Assembly: GCF_005280205.1 (NCBI RefSeq)
Contig: NZ_SUND01000003.1
Location: 186,001 to 250,000 of the forward strand
Reading direction: 5' to 3'
DNA length: 64,000 bases
Source: Bacillus yapensis
Lineage (GTDB): Bacteria; Bacillota; Bacilli; Bacillales; Cytobacillaceae
Shown here: positions 8,648-20,241 of the stretch, one piece after another
Position numbering within the stretch: position 1 is the first letter of the stretch
How the letters are laid out: each line of letters starts with the position of its first letter
Program-made: the position numbers and the translations under genes
Notes under the pieces: generated by a model
What the model saw: only the letters and a program-made list of their open reading frames with translations
Database searches by the model: none
What the model was told of the DNA's origin: nothing

Positions 8648-9772
8648 CTATTCTAAAAAGTCCTTTAGACGCTTGCTTCTGCTTGGATGTCTTAGTTTGC
8701 GAAGGGCTTTTGCTTCGATTTGTCGAATACGTTCGCGCGTTACACCGAAGACCTTACCGACCTCTTCAAGTGTTCTTGTGCGTCCATCATCAAGTCCGAA
8801 ACGAAGACGTAGAACATTTTCTTCTCGGTCCGTTAAGGTATCAAGAACGTCTTCTAACTGCTCCTTCAATAATTCGTAAGCTGCATGCTCAGCAGGTGAA
8901 GTTGCATCTTGGTCTTCAATGAAATCTCCTAAGTGTGAATCATCCTCTTCACCAATTGGAGTTTCAAGGGAAACTGGCTCTTGAGCAATTTTTAAAATTT
9001 CTCGAACCTTGTCAGGAGTTAAATCCATATCTTCTGCAATTTCCTCTGGAGATGGTTCACGTCCTAAATCTTGAAGAAGCTGACGCTGAACACGAATTAA
9101 CTTATTAATGGTTTCAACCATATGAACTGGAATACGAATAGTTCTTGCTTGGTCGGCAATCGCACGCGTAATCGCCTGACGAATCCACCAAGTAGCGTAG
9201 GTACTGAATTTGAATCCTTTACGGTAATCGAACTTTTCAACTGCTTTGATTAATCCCATATTACCTTCTTGGATCAAATCAAGGAACAGCATTCCTCTAC
9301 CCACGTATCTTTTAGCGATACTTACTACTAAACGAAGGTTTGCTTCCGCCAAACGTCTCTTGGCTTCTTCATCGCCTTGTTCAATTCTTTCGGCTAAGCG
9401 AATTTCTTCTTCAGCAGAAAGCAAGTCAACACGACCAATTTCTTTTAGATACATACGAACAGGGTCATTAATCTTAACACCAGGAGGGACACTGAGGTCA
9501 TTTAAATCAAATTCCTCTTCTCCTTTAGACAGTTCTTGTACGTTTGGATCACTTTCATCGTTCTCATCAACTAGCTCTACACCTTGTTCTTCCAAAATTG
9601 CATAAAATTCGTCCATTTGATCGGAATCTAACTCGAAACTAGATAGCTTTTCAGCAATATGATCATAGGCTAACACGCCTGTCTTTTTTCCTAATTCCGT
9701 TATCTGTTCTTTTGCTTGTTCTAGGGTCAAATCTGAATCAACCTCTTTTGAACGGGCCGACTTTTCAGCCAT
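8648..9772 (-). CDS. rpoD: Primary RNA polymerase sigma factor SigA (sigma-43)
   Basis: The housekeeping sigma factor, 374 residues. A region 1.1-type acidic N-terminus is followed by region 1.2 ([11 protein letters not shown]), region 2 with the -10 recognition and melting helix ([15 protein letters not shown]), region 3, and region 4.2 ([18 protein letters not shown]) that reads the -35. Length agrees with B. subtilis SigA (about 371). AGAAGGAGGGG precedes ATG. It is the last gene of the yaiI-dnaG-sigA operon and is followed by a hairpin terminator. Confidence 0.98.
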   Translation of the reverse strand: MAEKSARSKEVDSDLTLEQAKEQITELGKKTGVLAYDHIAEKLSSFELDSDQMDEFYAILEEQGVELVDENDESDPNVQELSKGEEEFDLNDLSVPPGVKINDPVRMYLKEIGRVDLLSAEEEIRLAERIEQGDEEAKRRLAEANLRLVVSIAKRYVGRGMLFLDLIQEGNMGLIKAVEKFDYRKGFKFSTYATWWIRQAITRAIADQARTIRIPVHMVETINKLIRVQRQLLQDLGREPSPEEIAEDMDLTPDKVREILKIAQEPVSLETPIGEEDDSHLGDFIEDQDATSPAEHAAYELLKEQLEDVLDTLTDREENVLRLRFGLDDGRTRTLEEVGKVFGVTRERIRQIEAKALRKLRHPSRSKRLKDFLE

Positions 9773-9827
9773 ATGTACCCCTCCTTCTAAAAATCACAAA
9801 ACCAATTTATTAAAACTAAATCCCGCA

Positions 9828-11639
9828 TCATAAAGTTTTACGAAGCTGAATAATTTCCATCGCAATCCTCGCAGCACTGGCAAAATCACCATGTCGCTCG
9901 GCTTCTTGTTGCTCTTTTTCTTTTTCCTTTATTTTTAACATTTTTTGATGTTTCAACACCTGATTAATATAATCGGATAATTCCTGGTCGCCTATTTCTT
10001 CATTTATGGACATCATCTCAATGTTGGCAATGATTCGCTTGAGCTTATCATCTGTCAAATAATTCATAAAGTGACTTGGATTGGGCTCCATTCCATCTTC
10101 AAAATATCCATATAAATAGGTAATAATCGCCTGGTGTTCATCAATATTAAAGGAATGACCTGCTAGCATATCTTGCACTTTGTGAGCAATATTTGGATCT
10201 CTCATCATGTGGTAAATTAATCTTCTCTCAGCATTGTGGAAAGCTTTCTTAGGTAGCTCTGGCTGCCTTGGAGCAATAACCAATTTTTTCTGTTCACTTA
10301 TGGCTTGCCCTCGGCTATTTTTCTTATTTGAAAAATATATCTGCTTCTGCTCTTCCTGTAAGGCTTCCAATGAAAGTGAGAATTCATTCGCAATTTGCCT
10401 TAAATAATGATCTCTTTCAACTGCTTTATCGAGCTGACTAATTTCCTTTAATACTTTTTCGATATATTGGAGCCGATCTCCTTCGTTTTGAAGATCTTTT
10501 CCTCTTCTAAAGTAAAGAAGTTTGAATGACATCAATGTCATGCTTGAACCAATGATTTCTTTTGTAAACTTAGCTTCCCCGTATTTCTTAATATAATCAT
10601 CAGGGTCTAATCCATCTGGCATCATCGCTACTCTTACTTGCGCACCAGCTTCTATTAAGAGGCTAGACGCGCGATAGGCAGCCTCGATTCCAGCATTGTC
10701 TGAGTCATAACAAATGGTAACTGCATCTGTATTCCTGCGAATTAAAGAGACATGTTCAGCAGTTAAAGAGGTTCCCATCGTGGCAACACCATTCTCTACT
10801 CCTGCACGGTCAGCAGCAATACAATCTGCAAAACCTTCAAAAAGTATAACTTGTTGCAGCTTTCGAATACTTGGTCTAGCTAAATGAAAATTATATAAAA
10901 TTTTACTTTTATTAAAGATTGCCGTTTCGGGACTATTTAAATATTTGGGCTCATCTGCCCCGAGTGATCTCCCAGAAAAAGCAATCGTATTTCCCTTTTG
11001 GTCAAATATTGGAAACATTATTCGATCTCTAAATCGATCAAAATAAGTTCCATCTCTTTCCCGCTTTATAATGAGTCCCGATTTTTCCAAGATTTCAGGT
11101 TCGAAATTCCGCTTTGTCAAAAATTTATAAACAAAGTCCCATGAATTTAAGGCATATCCAATTTGAAATTTCTCAATCGATTCTAGTGTGAATCCTCTTC
11201 CCAATAGGTACTCTAACGCGTGCTGACCATCTTTTGTGTTTACAAGTAAATGATGGTAGAATTTACGTATTAACTCATGAGCTTCCATCATTTGTCTAAT
11301 TTCAGGGGGTACAGAAGATTCTTTCGAAACCGATGAAGGAGATATTTCAAGTTCAATATTCGCCTTTTCTGCTAGCTTTACTGCAGCTTCCTGAAAGGAG
11401 AGGCTTTCGAGATCCATTAAAAACGAAAAAACATTTCCTCCAGCTCCACAACCAAAACAATGAAAAATTTGTTTGTCAGGGGAAACGGAGAACGACGGCG
11501 AATTTTCGCCATGAAATGGACATAATCCAAAATAGTTACGCCCTTGTTTTTTTAGTTGCACATAGTCGCTTACTAAATCGACTATATCAACTGCTTGGCG
11601 AATTTCATTTATTTTTTCTTCAGCAATTCGCGCATGCAT
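9828..11639 (-). CDS. dnaG: DNA primase
   Basis: Makes RNA primers for DNA replication. Domains: CHC2 zinc ribbon at residues 38-65 (CPFH, CFGCGAGG), RNA polymerase/TOPRIM core (EGFADCIA, CYDSDNAG, DGLDPDDY), and a C-terminal DnaB-binding domain with many Lys/Glu. ATG at 11639 gives 603 residues, the length I recall for B. subtilis, and has GGAG 9 nt upstream. A further in-frame ATG at 11654 lacks a ribosome-binding site. It is middle gene of the sigA operon. Confidence 0.97.
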   Translation of the reverse strand: MHARIAEEKINEIRQAVDIVDLVSDYVQLKKQGRNYFGLCPFHGENSPSFSVSPDKQIFHCFGCGAGGNVFSFLMDLESLSFQEAAVKLAEKANIELEISPSSVSKESSVPPEIRQMMEAHELIRKFYHHLLVNTKDGQHALEYLLGRGFTLESIEKFQIGYALNSWDFVYKFLTKRNFEPEILEKSGLIIKRERDGTYFDRFRDRIMFPIFDQKGNTIAFSGRSLGADEPKYLNSPETAIFNKSKILYNFHLARPSIRKLQQVILFEGFADCIAADRAGVENGVATMGTSLTAEHVSLIRRNTDAVTICYDSDNAGIEAAYRASSLLIEAGAQVRVAMMPDGLDPDDYIKKYGEAKFTKEIIGSSMTLMSFKLLYFRRGKDLQNEGDRLQYIEKVLKEISQLDKAVERDHYLRQIANEFSLSLEALQEEQKQIYFSNKKNSRGQAISEQKKLVIAPRQPELPKKAFHNAERRLIYHMMRDPNIAHKVQDMLAGHSFNIDEHQAIITYLYGYFEDGMEPNPSHFMNYLTDDKLKRIIANIEMMSINEEIGDQELSDYINQVLKHQKMLKIKEKEKEQQEAERHGDFASAARIAMEIIQLRKTL

Positions 11640-11724
11640 TGAGAACAACTCCATATTTCAGTCATATTTTCAAAAAGGTAGTTCTCAGGAAACCTGGACT
11701 CATTTATCAGATATTCGGCAAAAA

Positions 11725-12162
11725 TTAAAAATCACCTTTAATTTTCGACAATATTTTTATAAAATTTTTCTCAAATCGGATTCGATCTTCACGGGTAAAA
11801 GGTTTTGGGCCTTTTCCATATTTTCCGCTCCTTCGAGCTTTTGCTGATAAATATCTCATATGTAATGCGGACTCAATGTCCTTTTCTTCATAAAGATTTC
11901 CCCGTGGATCTAGAACAGTTACCTTTTTTGAAAGAAGAGTTGAGGCTAAACCGATATCTTGGGTAACGGCAATATCTCCGGCATTGGCATGATTCATAAT
12001 AAACAAGTCTGCAGCCTCTTTATCTGAATCCACATAATGCCACGAGCCACCTAATGAATCATTACGCACATGATTATAGGAAGCAACAAAGATAAGACTT
12101 ACACCGAACCCTCTAGAAATTTCGACAATCTCCTCTTTTACAGGACATGAATCTGCGTCCAC
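11725..12162 (-). CDS. yqxD: YaiI/YqxD family protein (UPF0178)
   Basis: DUF188/UPF0178 family, PIN-like fold, unknown role. Visible conserved pieces are DADSCPVKEEI at the start, AVTQDIGLASTLL, VLDPRGNLY, and a basic tail KARRSGKYGKGPKPFT. Family members normally start M-K-x-x-V-DADACPV. Here the first ATG/GTG/TTG is the GTG at 12162, which begins only at V-DAD; the in-frame codons before it read CTG-AAG-GTA-ATT. Either CTG at 12174 is used, or the protein starts short at GTG with AAGG 5 nt upstream. First gene of the sigA operon. Confidence 0.85.
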   Translation of the reverse strand: MDADSCPVKEEIVEISRGFGVSLIFVASYNHVRNDSLGGSWHYVDSDKEAADLFIMNHANAGDIAVTQDIGLASTLLSKKVTVLDPRGNLYEEKDIESALHMRYLSAKARRSGKYGKGPKPFTREDRIRFEKNFIKILSKIKGDF

Positions 12163-12193
12163 AATTACCTTCAGTTTCTCTATTGTACTATAA

Positions 12194-12220
12194 ATTCTAC
12201 ATCACTCCATATATTCCTGC
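12194..12220 (-). promoter_or_regulatory. Putative sigma-H promoter of the sigA operon
   Basis: On the minus strand GCAGGAATA (12212-12220), an 11-bp spacer and GTAGAAT (12194-12200) fit the sigma-H consensus RnAGGAwWW-N11/12-RnnGAAT at every fixed position. The B. subtilis sigA operon is known to have a sigma-H promoter. Transcription would begin only about 15-25 nt before yqxD. Confidence 0.65.
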
Positions 12221-12356
12221 TTAAAAAAGGAATAACTTTCGGAATCACTATTTGTCGAATTTTCTTTCGGCTCTAGTCTTGACTTCTATCCATAATTAGT
12301 TTATTCGTTCAGTAGTCAGTCTAAACCTATTATAAACATTTTTATCACAATTTTTT

Positions 12357-12385
12357 ATTATAGTATAAACAATTGCAGTTTTCCA
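12357..12385 (-). promoter_or_regulatory. Candidate sigma-A promoter of the sigA operon
   Basis: TGGAAA (12380-12385), a 17-bp spacer and TATAAT (12357-12362) on the minus strand. It lies in the AT-rich 450-bp gap 12163-12615, which otherwise holds a second unpaired TATAAT (12329-12334) and no gene. Confidence 0.4.
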
Positions 12386-12569
12386 TTATTTTTTCTCTCT
12401 AATTTAGAAAAAAATAAAGTTTTGTTGATTTTGGCTATTATATGAGCTTTTTTACGGGTTGTTCTTTCTCTCTTGACGTCCTCATGATTTGGTCACAAAG
12501 ACATAGTTCTTAAAGTTTCACCTAAAAATATCTTTATGCAGAAAGTACCAAATCAGAAATCTAAATTCA

Positions 12570-12607
12570 CAAAAAAAAGAAACTAGCCATATTTCCGTAC
12601 TAGTTTC
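12570..12607 (-). terminator. Terminator of ccpN-yqfL
   Basis: GAAACTAG (12579-12586) pairs with CTAGTTTC (12600-12607); the minus transcript continues into eight Ts. Confidence 0.87.
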
Positions 12608-12615
12608 TCCATCAA

Positions 12616-13434
12616 TCATTTAGTTATTTTACTTTTATAATACTGGTTTAGAATGATGTTGGCTGTTTCTTCTACTGCTTTGTTCGTCACATCAATTGTT
12701 TGGCAACCGATTCTAGTAACAATCTTTTCGAAATACTCCAGCTCTTCCTTGATGCGCGACACATTCGCATAGCTTGCTTGATCGTTTAAGCCAAGAGATA
12801 GTAGACGCTCTCGTCTAATACTATTAAGTTTTTCCGAACTGATCTTAAGTCCGAAGCACTTTTCCGGTGAGGTTTGGAATAGCTCTTCAGGAGGGTCAAC
12901 TTCAGGTACGAGAGGAACGTTTGCTACCTTTAGTCGTTTGTGCGCTAAATATTGAGAAAGAGGGGTCTTAGACGTTCGAGAAACTCCAACCAAAACAATA
13001 TCAGCCTTTAGAATCCCTCTTGGATCTCTCCCATCATCGTATTTAACCGCAAATTCTATTGCTTCGACCTTTTTAAAATAATCTTCATCAAGCTTACGTA
13101 CTAACCCTGGTTCAAACAATGGTTTCAATCCACTTGCCTGTTGGATATCATCGATTAGGGGCCCAATAATGTCACAAGCATAGATTCCTTCTTTTACACT
13201 TGCTTGCTTCATATATTCACGAATTTCTGGTTTTACCAATGTATAGGCAATCATACCCTTGTCCATTTTAACAAGGGAAATCACTTCATCAATATCCTCT
13301 AGGTCTTCCACATATGGAAATCGTTTTATCGTTGCATTACTACCATTAAATTGGCTCACAGCAGCTTTCGTTACAAGTTCTGCTGTTTCCCCAACAGAGT
13401 CAGATACAACATAGATGATCGGCATACTTCCCAT
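12616..13434 (-). CDS. yqfL: Pyruvate, phosphate dikinase regulatory protein (bifunctional kinase/pyrophosphorylase, DUF299)
   Basis: The 272 residues match the PPDK-regulatory family: [13 protein letters not shown] at the start, the P-loop-like [12 protein letters not shown] near residue 150 (family G-x-S-R-x-S-K-T-P), NVPLVPEV and a C-terminal [14 protein letters not shown]. Some relatives phosphorylate and dephosphorylate pyruvate phosphate dikinase in an ADP/Pi-dependent way. In B. subtilis YqfL lies beside ccpN and is reported to influence CcpN-dependent control of gluconeogenesis. The gene follows ccpN by 65 bp. Confidence 0.92.
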   Translation of the reverse strand: MGSMPIIYVVSDSVGETAELVTKAAVSQFNGSNATIKRFPYVEDLEDIDEVISLVKMDKGMIAYTLVKPEIREYMKQASVKEGIYACDIIGPLIDDIQQASGLKPLFEPGLVRKLDEDYFKKVEAIEFAVKYDDGRDPRGILKADIVLVGVSRTSKTPLSQYLAHKRLKVANVPLVPEVDPPEELFQTSPEKCFGLKISSEKLNSIRRERLLSLGLNDQASYANVSRIKEELEYFEKIVTRIGCQTIDVTNKAVEETANIILNQYYKSKITK

Positions 13435-13499
13435 TTCTAAAAATCATCCCCTCTGTCACATTTTTAAACCGGTCTATTTATTATGTGATGTCACAATTC

Positions 13500-14132
13500 C
13501 TATTCATTACTAGCCAAAGCAACCATCGCTTTTGTTAAATTAGTCTTTGTTACACGTCCGATTACTTCATAGCCTTTATCAGTTTCTTTTACGACTGGTA
13601 ATGCATCAATTTGCTTATCTATAAGTTTCTGAGCTACATCAATTAGTAAATCTTCTTTTACACACATCGTGATGTTAGGCATCCGTGTCATAATTATATT
13701 TACTGGAAGTGTTGTTAATTCCTGCTTTCCAATGCTTGCTCGGAGAAGGTCTTTTCTTGACAGTACACCAACTAATAGATTTTGTTGATCCACTACAAAT
13801 AGTGTCCCCACATCCTCTAGAAACATAGTTACAATTGCATCATAGACGGAAACATTTTCACTTATTACTACTGGAATAGACTGATAATCCTTTACATAAA
13901 GCTTTTTCAGGTTTTCTGTAAGGAGCTGCACACTTGATTTACCTGTATAAAAATAGCCGACTCTTGGTCTTGCATCTAAGAATCCGGACATCGTTAAAAT
14001 AGCTAAATCAGGACGTAATGTAGCACGTGTCAAATTTAATCTTTCAGCAATTTGTTCTCCTGTGATTGGACCGTTCTCCTTCACAATCTCAAGGATTTGC
14101 TCTTGTCGTTTATTCAGTTCTATTGTACTCAC
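13500..14132 (-). CDS. ccpN: CcpN transcriptional repressor of gluconeogenic genes
   Basis: An N-terminal winged HTH (residues 1-60, NLTRATLRPDLAILTMSGFL) is followed by two CBS domains (about 75-140 and 145-208), the CcpN/YqzB layout. In B. subtilis CcpN represses gapB and pckA and a small RNA gene under glycolytic conditions; the CBS pair senses nucleotides. The second of two adjacent GTG codons is chosen because relatives begin MSTIELNKRQ; the first would add one residue. There is little Shine-Dalgarno spacing for either, so translation may be weak. Confidence 0.92.
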   Translation of the reverse strand: MSTIELNKRQEQILEIVKENGPITGEQIAERLNLTRATLRPDLAILTMSGFLDARPRVGYFYTGKSSVQLLTENLKKLYVKDYQSIPVVISENVSVYDAIVTMFLEDVGTLFVVDQQNLLVGVLSRKDLLRASIGKQELTTLPVNIIMTRMPNITMCVKEDLLIDVAQKLIDKQIDALPVVKETDKGYEVIGRVTKTNLTKAMVALASNE

Positions 14133-14268
14133 CACCTAACATGCTAGTTCAAACACGAATAATGTTATACTTTATATTCATTATTATATACTACATAATG
14201 GAAATGAAAAGAATATTTGTTGATGATTACGCAACACTTTTCAAAATATTTCTATTTTAAAGTTAGAA

Positions 14269-14302
14269 GGAGCCAAGTTCTTTATGAACCGGCCCCTTTT
14301 TT
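14269..14302. terminator. Terminator-like hairpin between glyS and ccpN
   Basis: GGAGCCAAGTTC pairs imperfectly with GAACCGGCCCC across TTTAT. The T-run is on the plus strand, the wrong side for glyS, although an A/T-rich tract follows in the minus direction as well. Confidence 0.5.
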
Positions 14303-14309
14303 GAAACTC

Positions 14310-16379
14310 TTATTTTACGATGATTTCTGTTACATTTGCAAAGTTCTTGATGATTTGCGCAAGCTTAACCATCAGGTTTAAACGATTATTCTTTAGCTTT
14401 TCATCATCTACCATAACCATCGTGTGGTCAAAATAGTCATTAATTCTACCCTTTAGAGAAACAAGTAGTTCATAAGTTTCTTGTTCAGATACATTGCCCT
14501 CTAACGTTTTTTCTACTTCTAGAAGCTGATTATAAAGATTTCGCTCATAATCATTTTCAAAAACTTCCGGCGCAACTGCTCCTGGAGCATTTGCTTTACT
14601 AGAAATATTGATGACCCTGCTTAATGCTTCCATACTTTCCTTAAAGCCTTCTTCATCCTTTTTCACATTCAGGATTTCTGCTTTACGAACTAACGATGCG
14701 ATCACGCCAATTTTTCCAGCTAACAATGCGTCAATTAAGTCATAACGAACGCCACGTTCTTGAAGTAAATGCTTGATTCTGAGCTTAAAGAAGCTTAATA
14801 GCTCTTTTTCAAGCTCTTCACGGCTAAGCTTTGCAAAATTAGCCGCTTCAATCATTTCGATGCTTAAGCTTATAAGTTTTTCTAATTCAATATCCCAATT
14901 TTTATGAATGAGAGTCTGTACAATCCCTGTTGCCTGTCTACGTAGTGCGTAAGGGTCTTGTGAACCACTTGGAATGACACCGATAGCAATCGTTGATGCG
15001 ATTGTGTCCAATTTCTCCACAATCGCAAGGGCCGCACCAGCATTCGTTTCTGCTGGAGAATCCTCTGCATTTCTTGGCATATAATGCTCGTTAATCGCTT
15101 TTGCAACTAGTACATCTTCACCTTTTTGGATGGCATATTTTTCACCCATAAATCCTTGTAGCTCAGGGAACTCATAAACCATATTCGTGACAAGGTCGAA
15201 CTTGCTGATTTCCGCTGCTCTAGCTGCAACTTTTTGGTCTGCTTCAGTGAAATTCAGCTCAGCCGTTAACTTATTTGTTAAAGCTTTTACTCTTTCCACC
15301 TTTTCAGCAAGGGTTCCAATTTCTTCGTGATAAACAATCGTCTTGAATTTCTCAAGAGCCTTCGCGATTTCCATTTTTTGATCTTCTTTATAGAAGAAGG
15401 CCGCATCTGCAAGTCTCGCTCTTAGTACTTTCTCATTTCCTCTAGCGACCGTTTCTAAATGCTGATGATCCCCATTTCGAACGGTTACGAAAAATGGAAG
15501 TAGCTTTCCGTCCTTCGATTTTACTGGGAAGTAACGTTGGTGCTCCTTCATTGATGTAATGAGCACTTCCTCTGGTAATTCAAGAAACTCTTCTTCAAAT
15601 CGGCCAAAAAGAGCTGTCGGATATTCTACTAGGTTATTAACTTCCTCTAATAACTCTTCATCAATCGGGATGATCCAATCATTTTCTTCCTCAATTTTTT
15701 TCAATTGAGAAACAATCGCATCTTTTCGTTCTTGACTATTAACAATAACGTATTGACCGAGCAGTGACACTACATATTCTTCTGGAGAAGAAATTTCAAC
15801 CTTATCCCCTAAGAAACGGTGACCTCTCGTCCATGTACCTGTTGCTACATCTGTAATCTCAAACGGGATCACTTCAGTTCCGAACATAGCCACTAGCCAT
15901 TTAATCGGTCTAATGTATTTGATTTCCTCATTCGCCCAACGCATATTTTTCGGGAAGGTTAACCCTGTAATAATTTGCTTCAGTTCAGGTAAAAGTGACT
16001 TTGTTTCTTGACCTTTAGTGAATTTCTCTACATGAGCGTATTCCACACCATTTATCTCTTTAAAATAAATGTCATCGACACTCATTCCTTGTCCTCGAGT
16101 AAATCCAATTGCAGCTTTTGACCAATTGCCATTTTCATCTAAAGCAATCTTCTTAGCAGGTCCCTTTGCTTCCTCTTGAATATCCTCTTGAGCTTCTGAG
16201 ACGTCATTGATTAGAACTGCTAGGCGACGAGGAGTGGAGTAAGATTTGACGTCACCAATTTCAATTTGCTTTTCAGCAAACCAATTTTTTAGTTTATCTG
16301 TCAATTGCTCAATCGAGCTCGTCACAAATCTCGCTGGCATTTCTTCTAAACCAATTTCAATTAGTAAATCCTTACTCAT
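14310..16379 (-). CDS. glyS: Glycyl-tRNA synthetase beta subunit
   Basis: Beta subunit of the alpha2-beta2 glycyl-tRNA synthetase, 689 residues. Family signatures include [15 protein letters not shown] at the N-terminus, [26 protein letters not shown] and [13 protein letters not shown]. The C-terminal part carries the anticodon-binding helical domain ending in an alpha-helical DALR-type region. The start codon overlaps the end of glyQ by 8 bp, indicating translational coupling. Expression is controlled by the T-box in front of glyQ. Confidence 0.97.
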   Translation of the reverse strand: MSKDLLIEIGLEEMPARFVTSSIEQLTDKLKNWFAEKQIEIGDVKSYSTPRRLAVLINDVSEAQEDIQEEAKGPAKKIALDENGNWSKAAIGFTRGQGMSVDDIYFKEINGVEYAHVEKFTKGQETKSLLPELKQIITGLTFPKNMRWANEEIKYIRPIKWLVAMFGTEVIPFEITDVATGTWTRGHRFLGDKVEISSPEEYVVSLLGQYVIVNSQERKDAIVSQLKKIEEENDWIIPIDEELLEEVNNLVEYPTALFGRFEEEFLELPEEVLITSMKEHQRYFPVKSKDGKLLPFFVTVRNGDHQHLETVARGNEKVLRARLADAAFFYKEDQKMEIAKALEKFKTIVYHEEIGTLAEKVERVKALTNKLTAELNFTEADQKVAARAAEISKFDLVTNMVYEFPELQGFMGEKYAIQKGEDVLVAKAINEHYMPRNAEDSPAETNAGAALAIVEKLDTIASTIAIGVIPSGSQDPYALRRQATGIVQTLIHKNWDIELEKLISLSIEMIEAANFAKLSREELEKELLSFFKLRIKHLLQERGVRYDLIDALLAGKIGVIASLVRKAEILNVKKDEEGFKESMEALSRVINISSKANAPGAVAPEVFENDYERNLYNQLLEVEKTLEGNVSEQETYELLVSLKGRINDYFDHTMVMVDDEKLKNNRLNLMVKLAQIIKNFANVTEIIVK

Positions 16380-17262
16380 GACGATTCTCCTCCTTTGCCT
16401 TTAAAATAGGGAAACCAAGTTTTTCCCGCTCTTCATAAAATGTCTTCGCAATTTTTCTCGCTAAATTACGGCAACGTCCAATATATCCCGTACGTTCTGT
16501 AACTGAAATAGCTCCCTTTGCATCTAACAAATTAAAGGTATGAGAACATTTCAGCACATAATCGTAGGCAGGGTGTACAAGACCCTCATCCATTTGGCGG
16601 TGAGCTTCTTTTTCATACGTATTAAATAGATTGAACAGCATCTCTGTATCTGAAGTTTCAAACGTATATTTTGAATGCTCATATTCTGGCTGCATGAAAA
16701 TATCTCGAACTGTGAATCCTTTAGTCCATTCTAAGTCAAATACATTCTCTTTATCTTGAATGTATGAAGCTAATCGTTCAATACCGTAAGTGATTTCAAC
16801 AGAGACAGGCTTACACTCTAAACCACCAACCTGTTGGAAGTACGTGAACTGTGTAATTTCCATCCCGTCTAACCATACTTCCCAGCCTAAACCAGCACAG
16901 CCAAGAGATGGATTCTCCCAGTTGTCCTCAACAAAACGAATATCATGCTCCAAAGGGTTAATTCCTAATGCTCGTAAAGAGTCTAAGTATAGCTCCTGGA
17001 TGTTATCTGGTGAAGGTTTCATAATAACCTGGAACTGATGGTGCTGATAAAGACGGTTTGGGTTCTCCCCATAGCGACCGTCTGCTGGACGACGAGACGG
17101 CTCTACATAGGCCACATTCCAAGGTTCCGGACCAATCGCTCGCAGGAATGTATAGGGACTCATTGTCCCTGCTCCTTTTTCAACATCGTAAGCTTGCATA
17201 AGAATACAGCCTTGTTCAGACCAATGCTTCTGCAATGTTAAAATCATGTTTTGAATGTTCAT
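16372..17262 (-). CDS. glyQ: Glycyl-tRNA synthetase alpha subunit
   Basis: Catalytic subunit, 296 residues, starting [19 protein letters not shown]. It contains the class II-type segments [41 protein letters not shown] and the glycine/ATP site region [14 protein letters not shown]. The ATG at 17262 has GGAAGGGAAG upstream. An upstream in-frame start would place coding sequence inside the T-box terminator and is rejected. First gene of glyQS. Confidence 0.97.
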   Translation of the reverse strand: MNIQNMILTLQKHWSEQGCILMQAYDVEKGAGTMSPYTFLRAIGPEPWNVAYVEPSRRPADGRYGENPNRLYQHHQFQVIMKPSPDNIQELYLDSLRALGINPLEHDIRFVEDNWENPSLGCAGLGWEVWLDGMEITQFTYFQQVGGLECKPVSVEITYGIERLASYIQDKENVFDLEWTKGFTVRDIFMQPEYEHSKYTFETSDTEMLFNLFNTYEKEAHRQMDEGLVHPAYDYVLKCSHTFNLLDAKGAISVTERTGYIGRCRNLARKIAKTFYEEREKLGFPILKAKEENRHE

Positions 17263-17304
17263 TTTTTTAACTTCCCTTCCTTTTGATTTTCTAGCATATA
17301 GAAA

Positions 17305-17525
17305 CAAAAAAAACTCCCGCTCCCATATGCTGTAGTAGCATAGGGACGAGAGTTTACCCGCGGTTCCACCCTATTTGCTGCACAAACATGCAGCCACTTT
17401 AAAAGCCAAAAGGCACTCAACGCTCCGGAACGCCTTCCTTAACGCTCTATCTCCTAGCTCACACTATCCTAGGATCGCTTTCATAGAGGGATGTTAAGTA
17501 CTCTTTTCCATCTTTGCGTTTTAAT
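17305..17525 (-). promoter_or_regulatory. Glycine-specific T-box riboswitch of glyQS
   Basis: The T-box sequence AGGGTGGAACCGCGGGT is present on the minus strand (17353-17371). It is followed by a strong terminator (CTCTCGTCCCTATGC...GCATATGGGAGCGGGAG and eight Ts, about 17305-17355), and the antiterminator would pair with the T-box. Stem I has the AGTA motif followed by CTTAAC pairing with GTTAAG. The specifier loop reads GAA-GGC-G, giving the glycine codon GGC at 17432-17434 (complement). Uncharged tRNA-Gly should promote read-through into glyQS. Confidence 0.93.
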
Positions 17526-17533
17526 TAAAAATT

Positions 17534-17562
17534 ATCATATCTAAAAATAATCTCATTGTCAA
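17534..17562 (-). promoter_or_regulatory. Sigma-A promoter of glyQS
   Basis: TTGACA (17557-17562), 17-bp spacer, TATGAT (17534-17539) on the minus strand. The -35 overlaps the last codons of recO. Confidence 0.85.
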
Positions 17563-18317
17563 TCTTGACCTAAACCTTTTAAATTTTCCATTTGTTTCAG
17601 AAATTTCTTCGTTTTTAAATTCAAACCAGAATACTCATCATAATAAGCAGAAATAATCGTTTTTAACTCTTTTTTTGTTTCATCTTTAACGGAAATATTG
17701 CCTAATCTTGAGATATCCAAATAATAAAATAGCCGAAGCAGCTTTACCGTTGCTTGTGAAATTTTAAAGTGGTAAGGATCCTTATCAAGACAACGATGAC
17801 AAATAAAGCCACCTTCCCGAATAGAAAAAGAGAACTCCCCCTCCGTATTTCCACAAACAGAGCACTGATTCAGTACAGGATATAAACCAAGGGAGTTCAA
17901 CATCTTCATCTCATATATATTGGACAAAATTTCTGGATCATAGCCTTCGTTCATATAATTTAACGTTTGATAAAGGAGTTCGAACAAAAAAGGATTGGGC
18001 TTTCTCTCATCAGTACATTTATCCGTCAAATCAATGATATAGCTTGCAAAGGCTGTGAGAAAGATGTCTTCTTTAATGCTTCTCATAGATGAAATAATAT
18101 CACCTTGCTGGAGGTTTCCTAATCCGGAACCCTTTTTAACTAAAAAATAACCATATGTAAAAGGTTGGGTGACAGCCGCCAGGCGACTATTCGGCTTCTT
18201 AGCCCCGCCTGCCATCACACCAACCTTTCCCCATTCTCGGGTATATAAAGTAACAACCTTATTTGCTTCACCATAGTGACTTGTACGAATGACGATGCCT
18301 TCACATTTTTGAAGCAT
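17559..18317 (-). CDS. recO: DNA repair protein RecO
   Basis: Recombination mediator that works with RecR to load RecA and anneal single strands. The 252 residues have an OB-fold N-terminus ([37 protein letters not shown]) and a helical C-terminal domain with a zinc site CSVCGNTEG and FICHRC. It lies downstream of yqzL, 31 bp away, in the era-yqzL-recO order conserved in Bacillus. Confidence 0.95.
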   Translation of the reverse strand: MLQKCEGIVIRTSHYGEANKVVTLYTREWGKVGVMAGGAKKPNSRLAAVTQPFTYGYFLVKKGSGLGNLQQGDIISSMRSIKEDIFLTAFASYIIDLTDKCTDERKPNPFLFELLYQTLNYMNEGYDPEILSNIYEMKMLNSLGLYPVLNQCSVCGNTEGEFSFSIREGGFICHRCLDKDPYHFKISQATVKLLRLFYYLDISRLGNISVKDETKKELKTIISAYYDEYSGLNLKTKKFLKQMENLKGLGQD

Positions 18318-18348
18318 CGGTCAACACCATCCTATTACAGGACAAACA

Positions 18349-18489
18349 CTAGAGGTATGGAAACTTCTCTGCTAGCTCGTGCGTCTGATTTTCGGGTATT
18401 TCTTGATTCTCTTTCTCCAATTCCTTGTAGAGAAGATACGTGTCAATATTACCTGTCTCCGAAAATACTTTCCAGGTAAAATCTAACAT
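18349..18489 (-). CDS. yqzL: YqzL family small protein
   Basis: A 46-residue gene read directly from the sequence: it begins MLDFTWKVFSETGNIDTYLL, has a Glu/Lys-rich middle and ends EKFPYL. It is the YqzL family found between era and recO in Bacillus; function unknown. AAGGTGGGG lies 7-10 nt upstream of ATG. The acidic helix suggests a soluble regulatory or assembly role, but this is inference. Confidence 0.88.
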   Translation of the reverse strand: MLDFTWKVFSETGNIDTYLLYKELEKENQEIPENQTHELAEKFPYL

Positions 18490-18680
18490 CAAAAACCCCA
18501 CCTTTCAATTTTTCGACTAGCAATTACTATCCCAAATCCTTAACTATATCTTAGCCCTGCCATAATAATTTCATGTGACGTAAATTTTGTTAATCACTTT
18601 TTACACATACATTTCGAATTACAAAAACATGCATAATCCTAGAGCTTGCTTAATACCATAGAAAAGGACAATAGATCCGA

Positions 18681-20016
<1,336 letters not shown>

Positions 20017-20205
20017 CTACTGTTCCTATATTTTACCGCATTTTCACTTCATTTTCATTATTTGTTGCAAAAATGTAATAAAAGAATTAGAATTTTCTAA
20101 AAACTTATCCATAATTCAAAACATATGGTTATGTTATTTTAACCCTTTCTATAAGCAGATACAAACTTTTACGGAGTTCTTTTATCAGCAATGGTTGAAT
20201 CAAAC

Positions 20206-20236
20206 GCAAAAAGAACTGCCAAAAAGACAGTTCTAG
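20206..20236 (-). terminator. Terminator of dgkA
   Basis: AGAACTG (20213-20219) pairs with CAGTTCT (20229-20235). The minus transcript then has TTTTTG. It separates pgpH-ybeY-dgkA from cdd. Confidence 0.82.
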
Positions 20237-20241
20237 GTTGG

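Noticed and set aside
8604-9605. Several plus-strand frames opposite sigA
   Set aside because: They are Ser/Arg-rich shadows of the conserved sigA coding sequence with no starts supported by Shine-Dalgarno sites.
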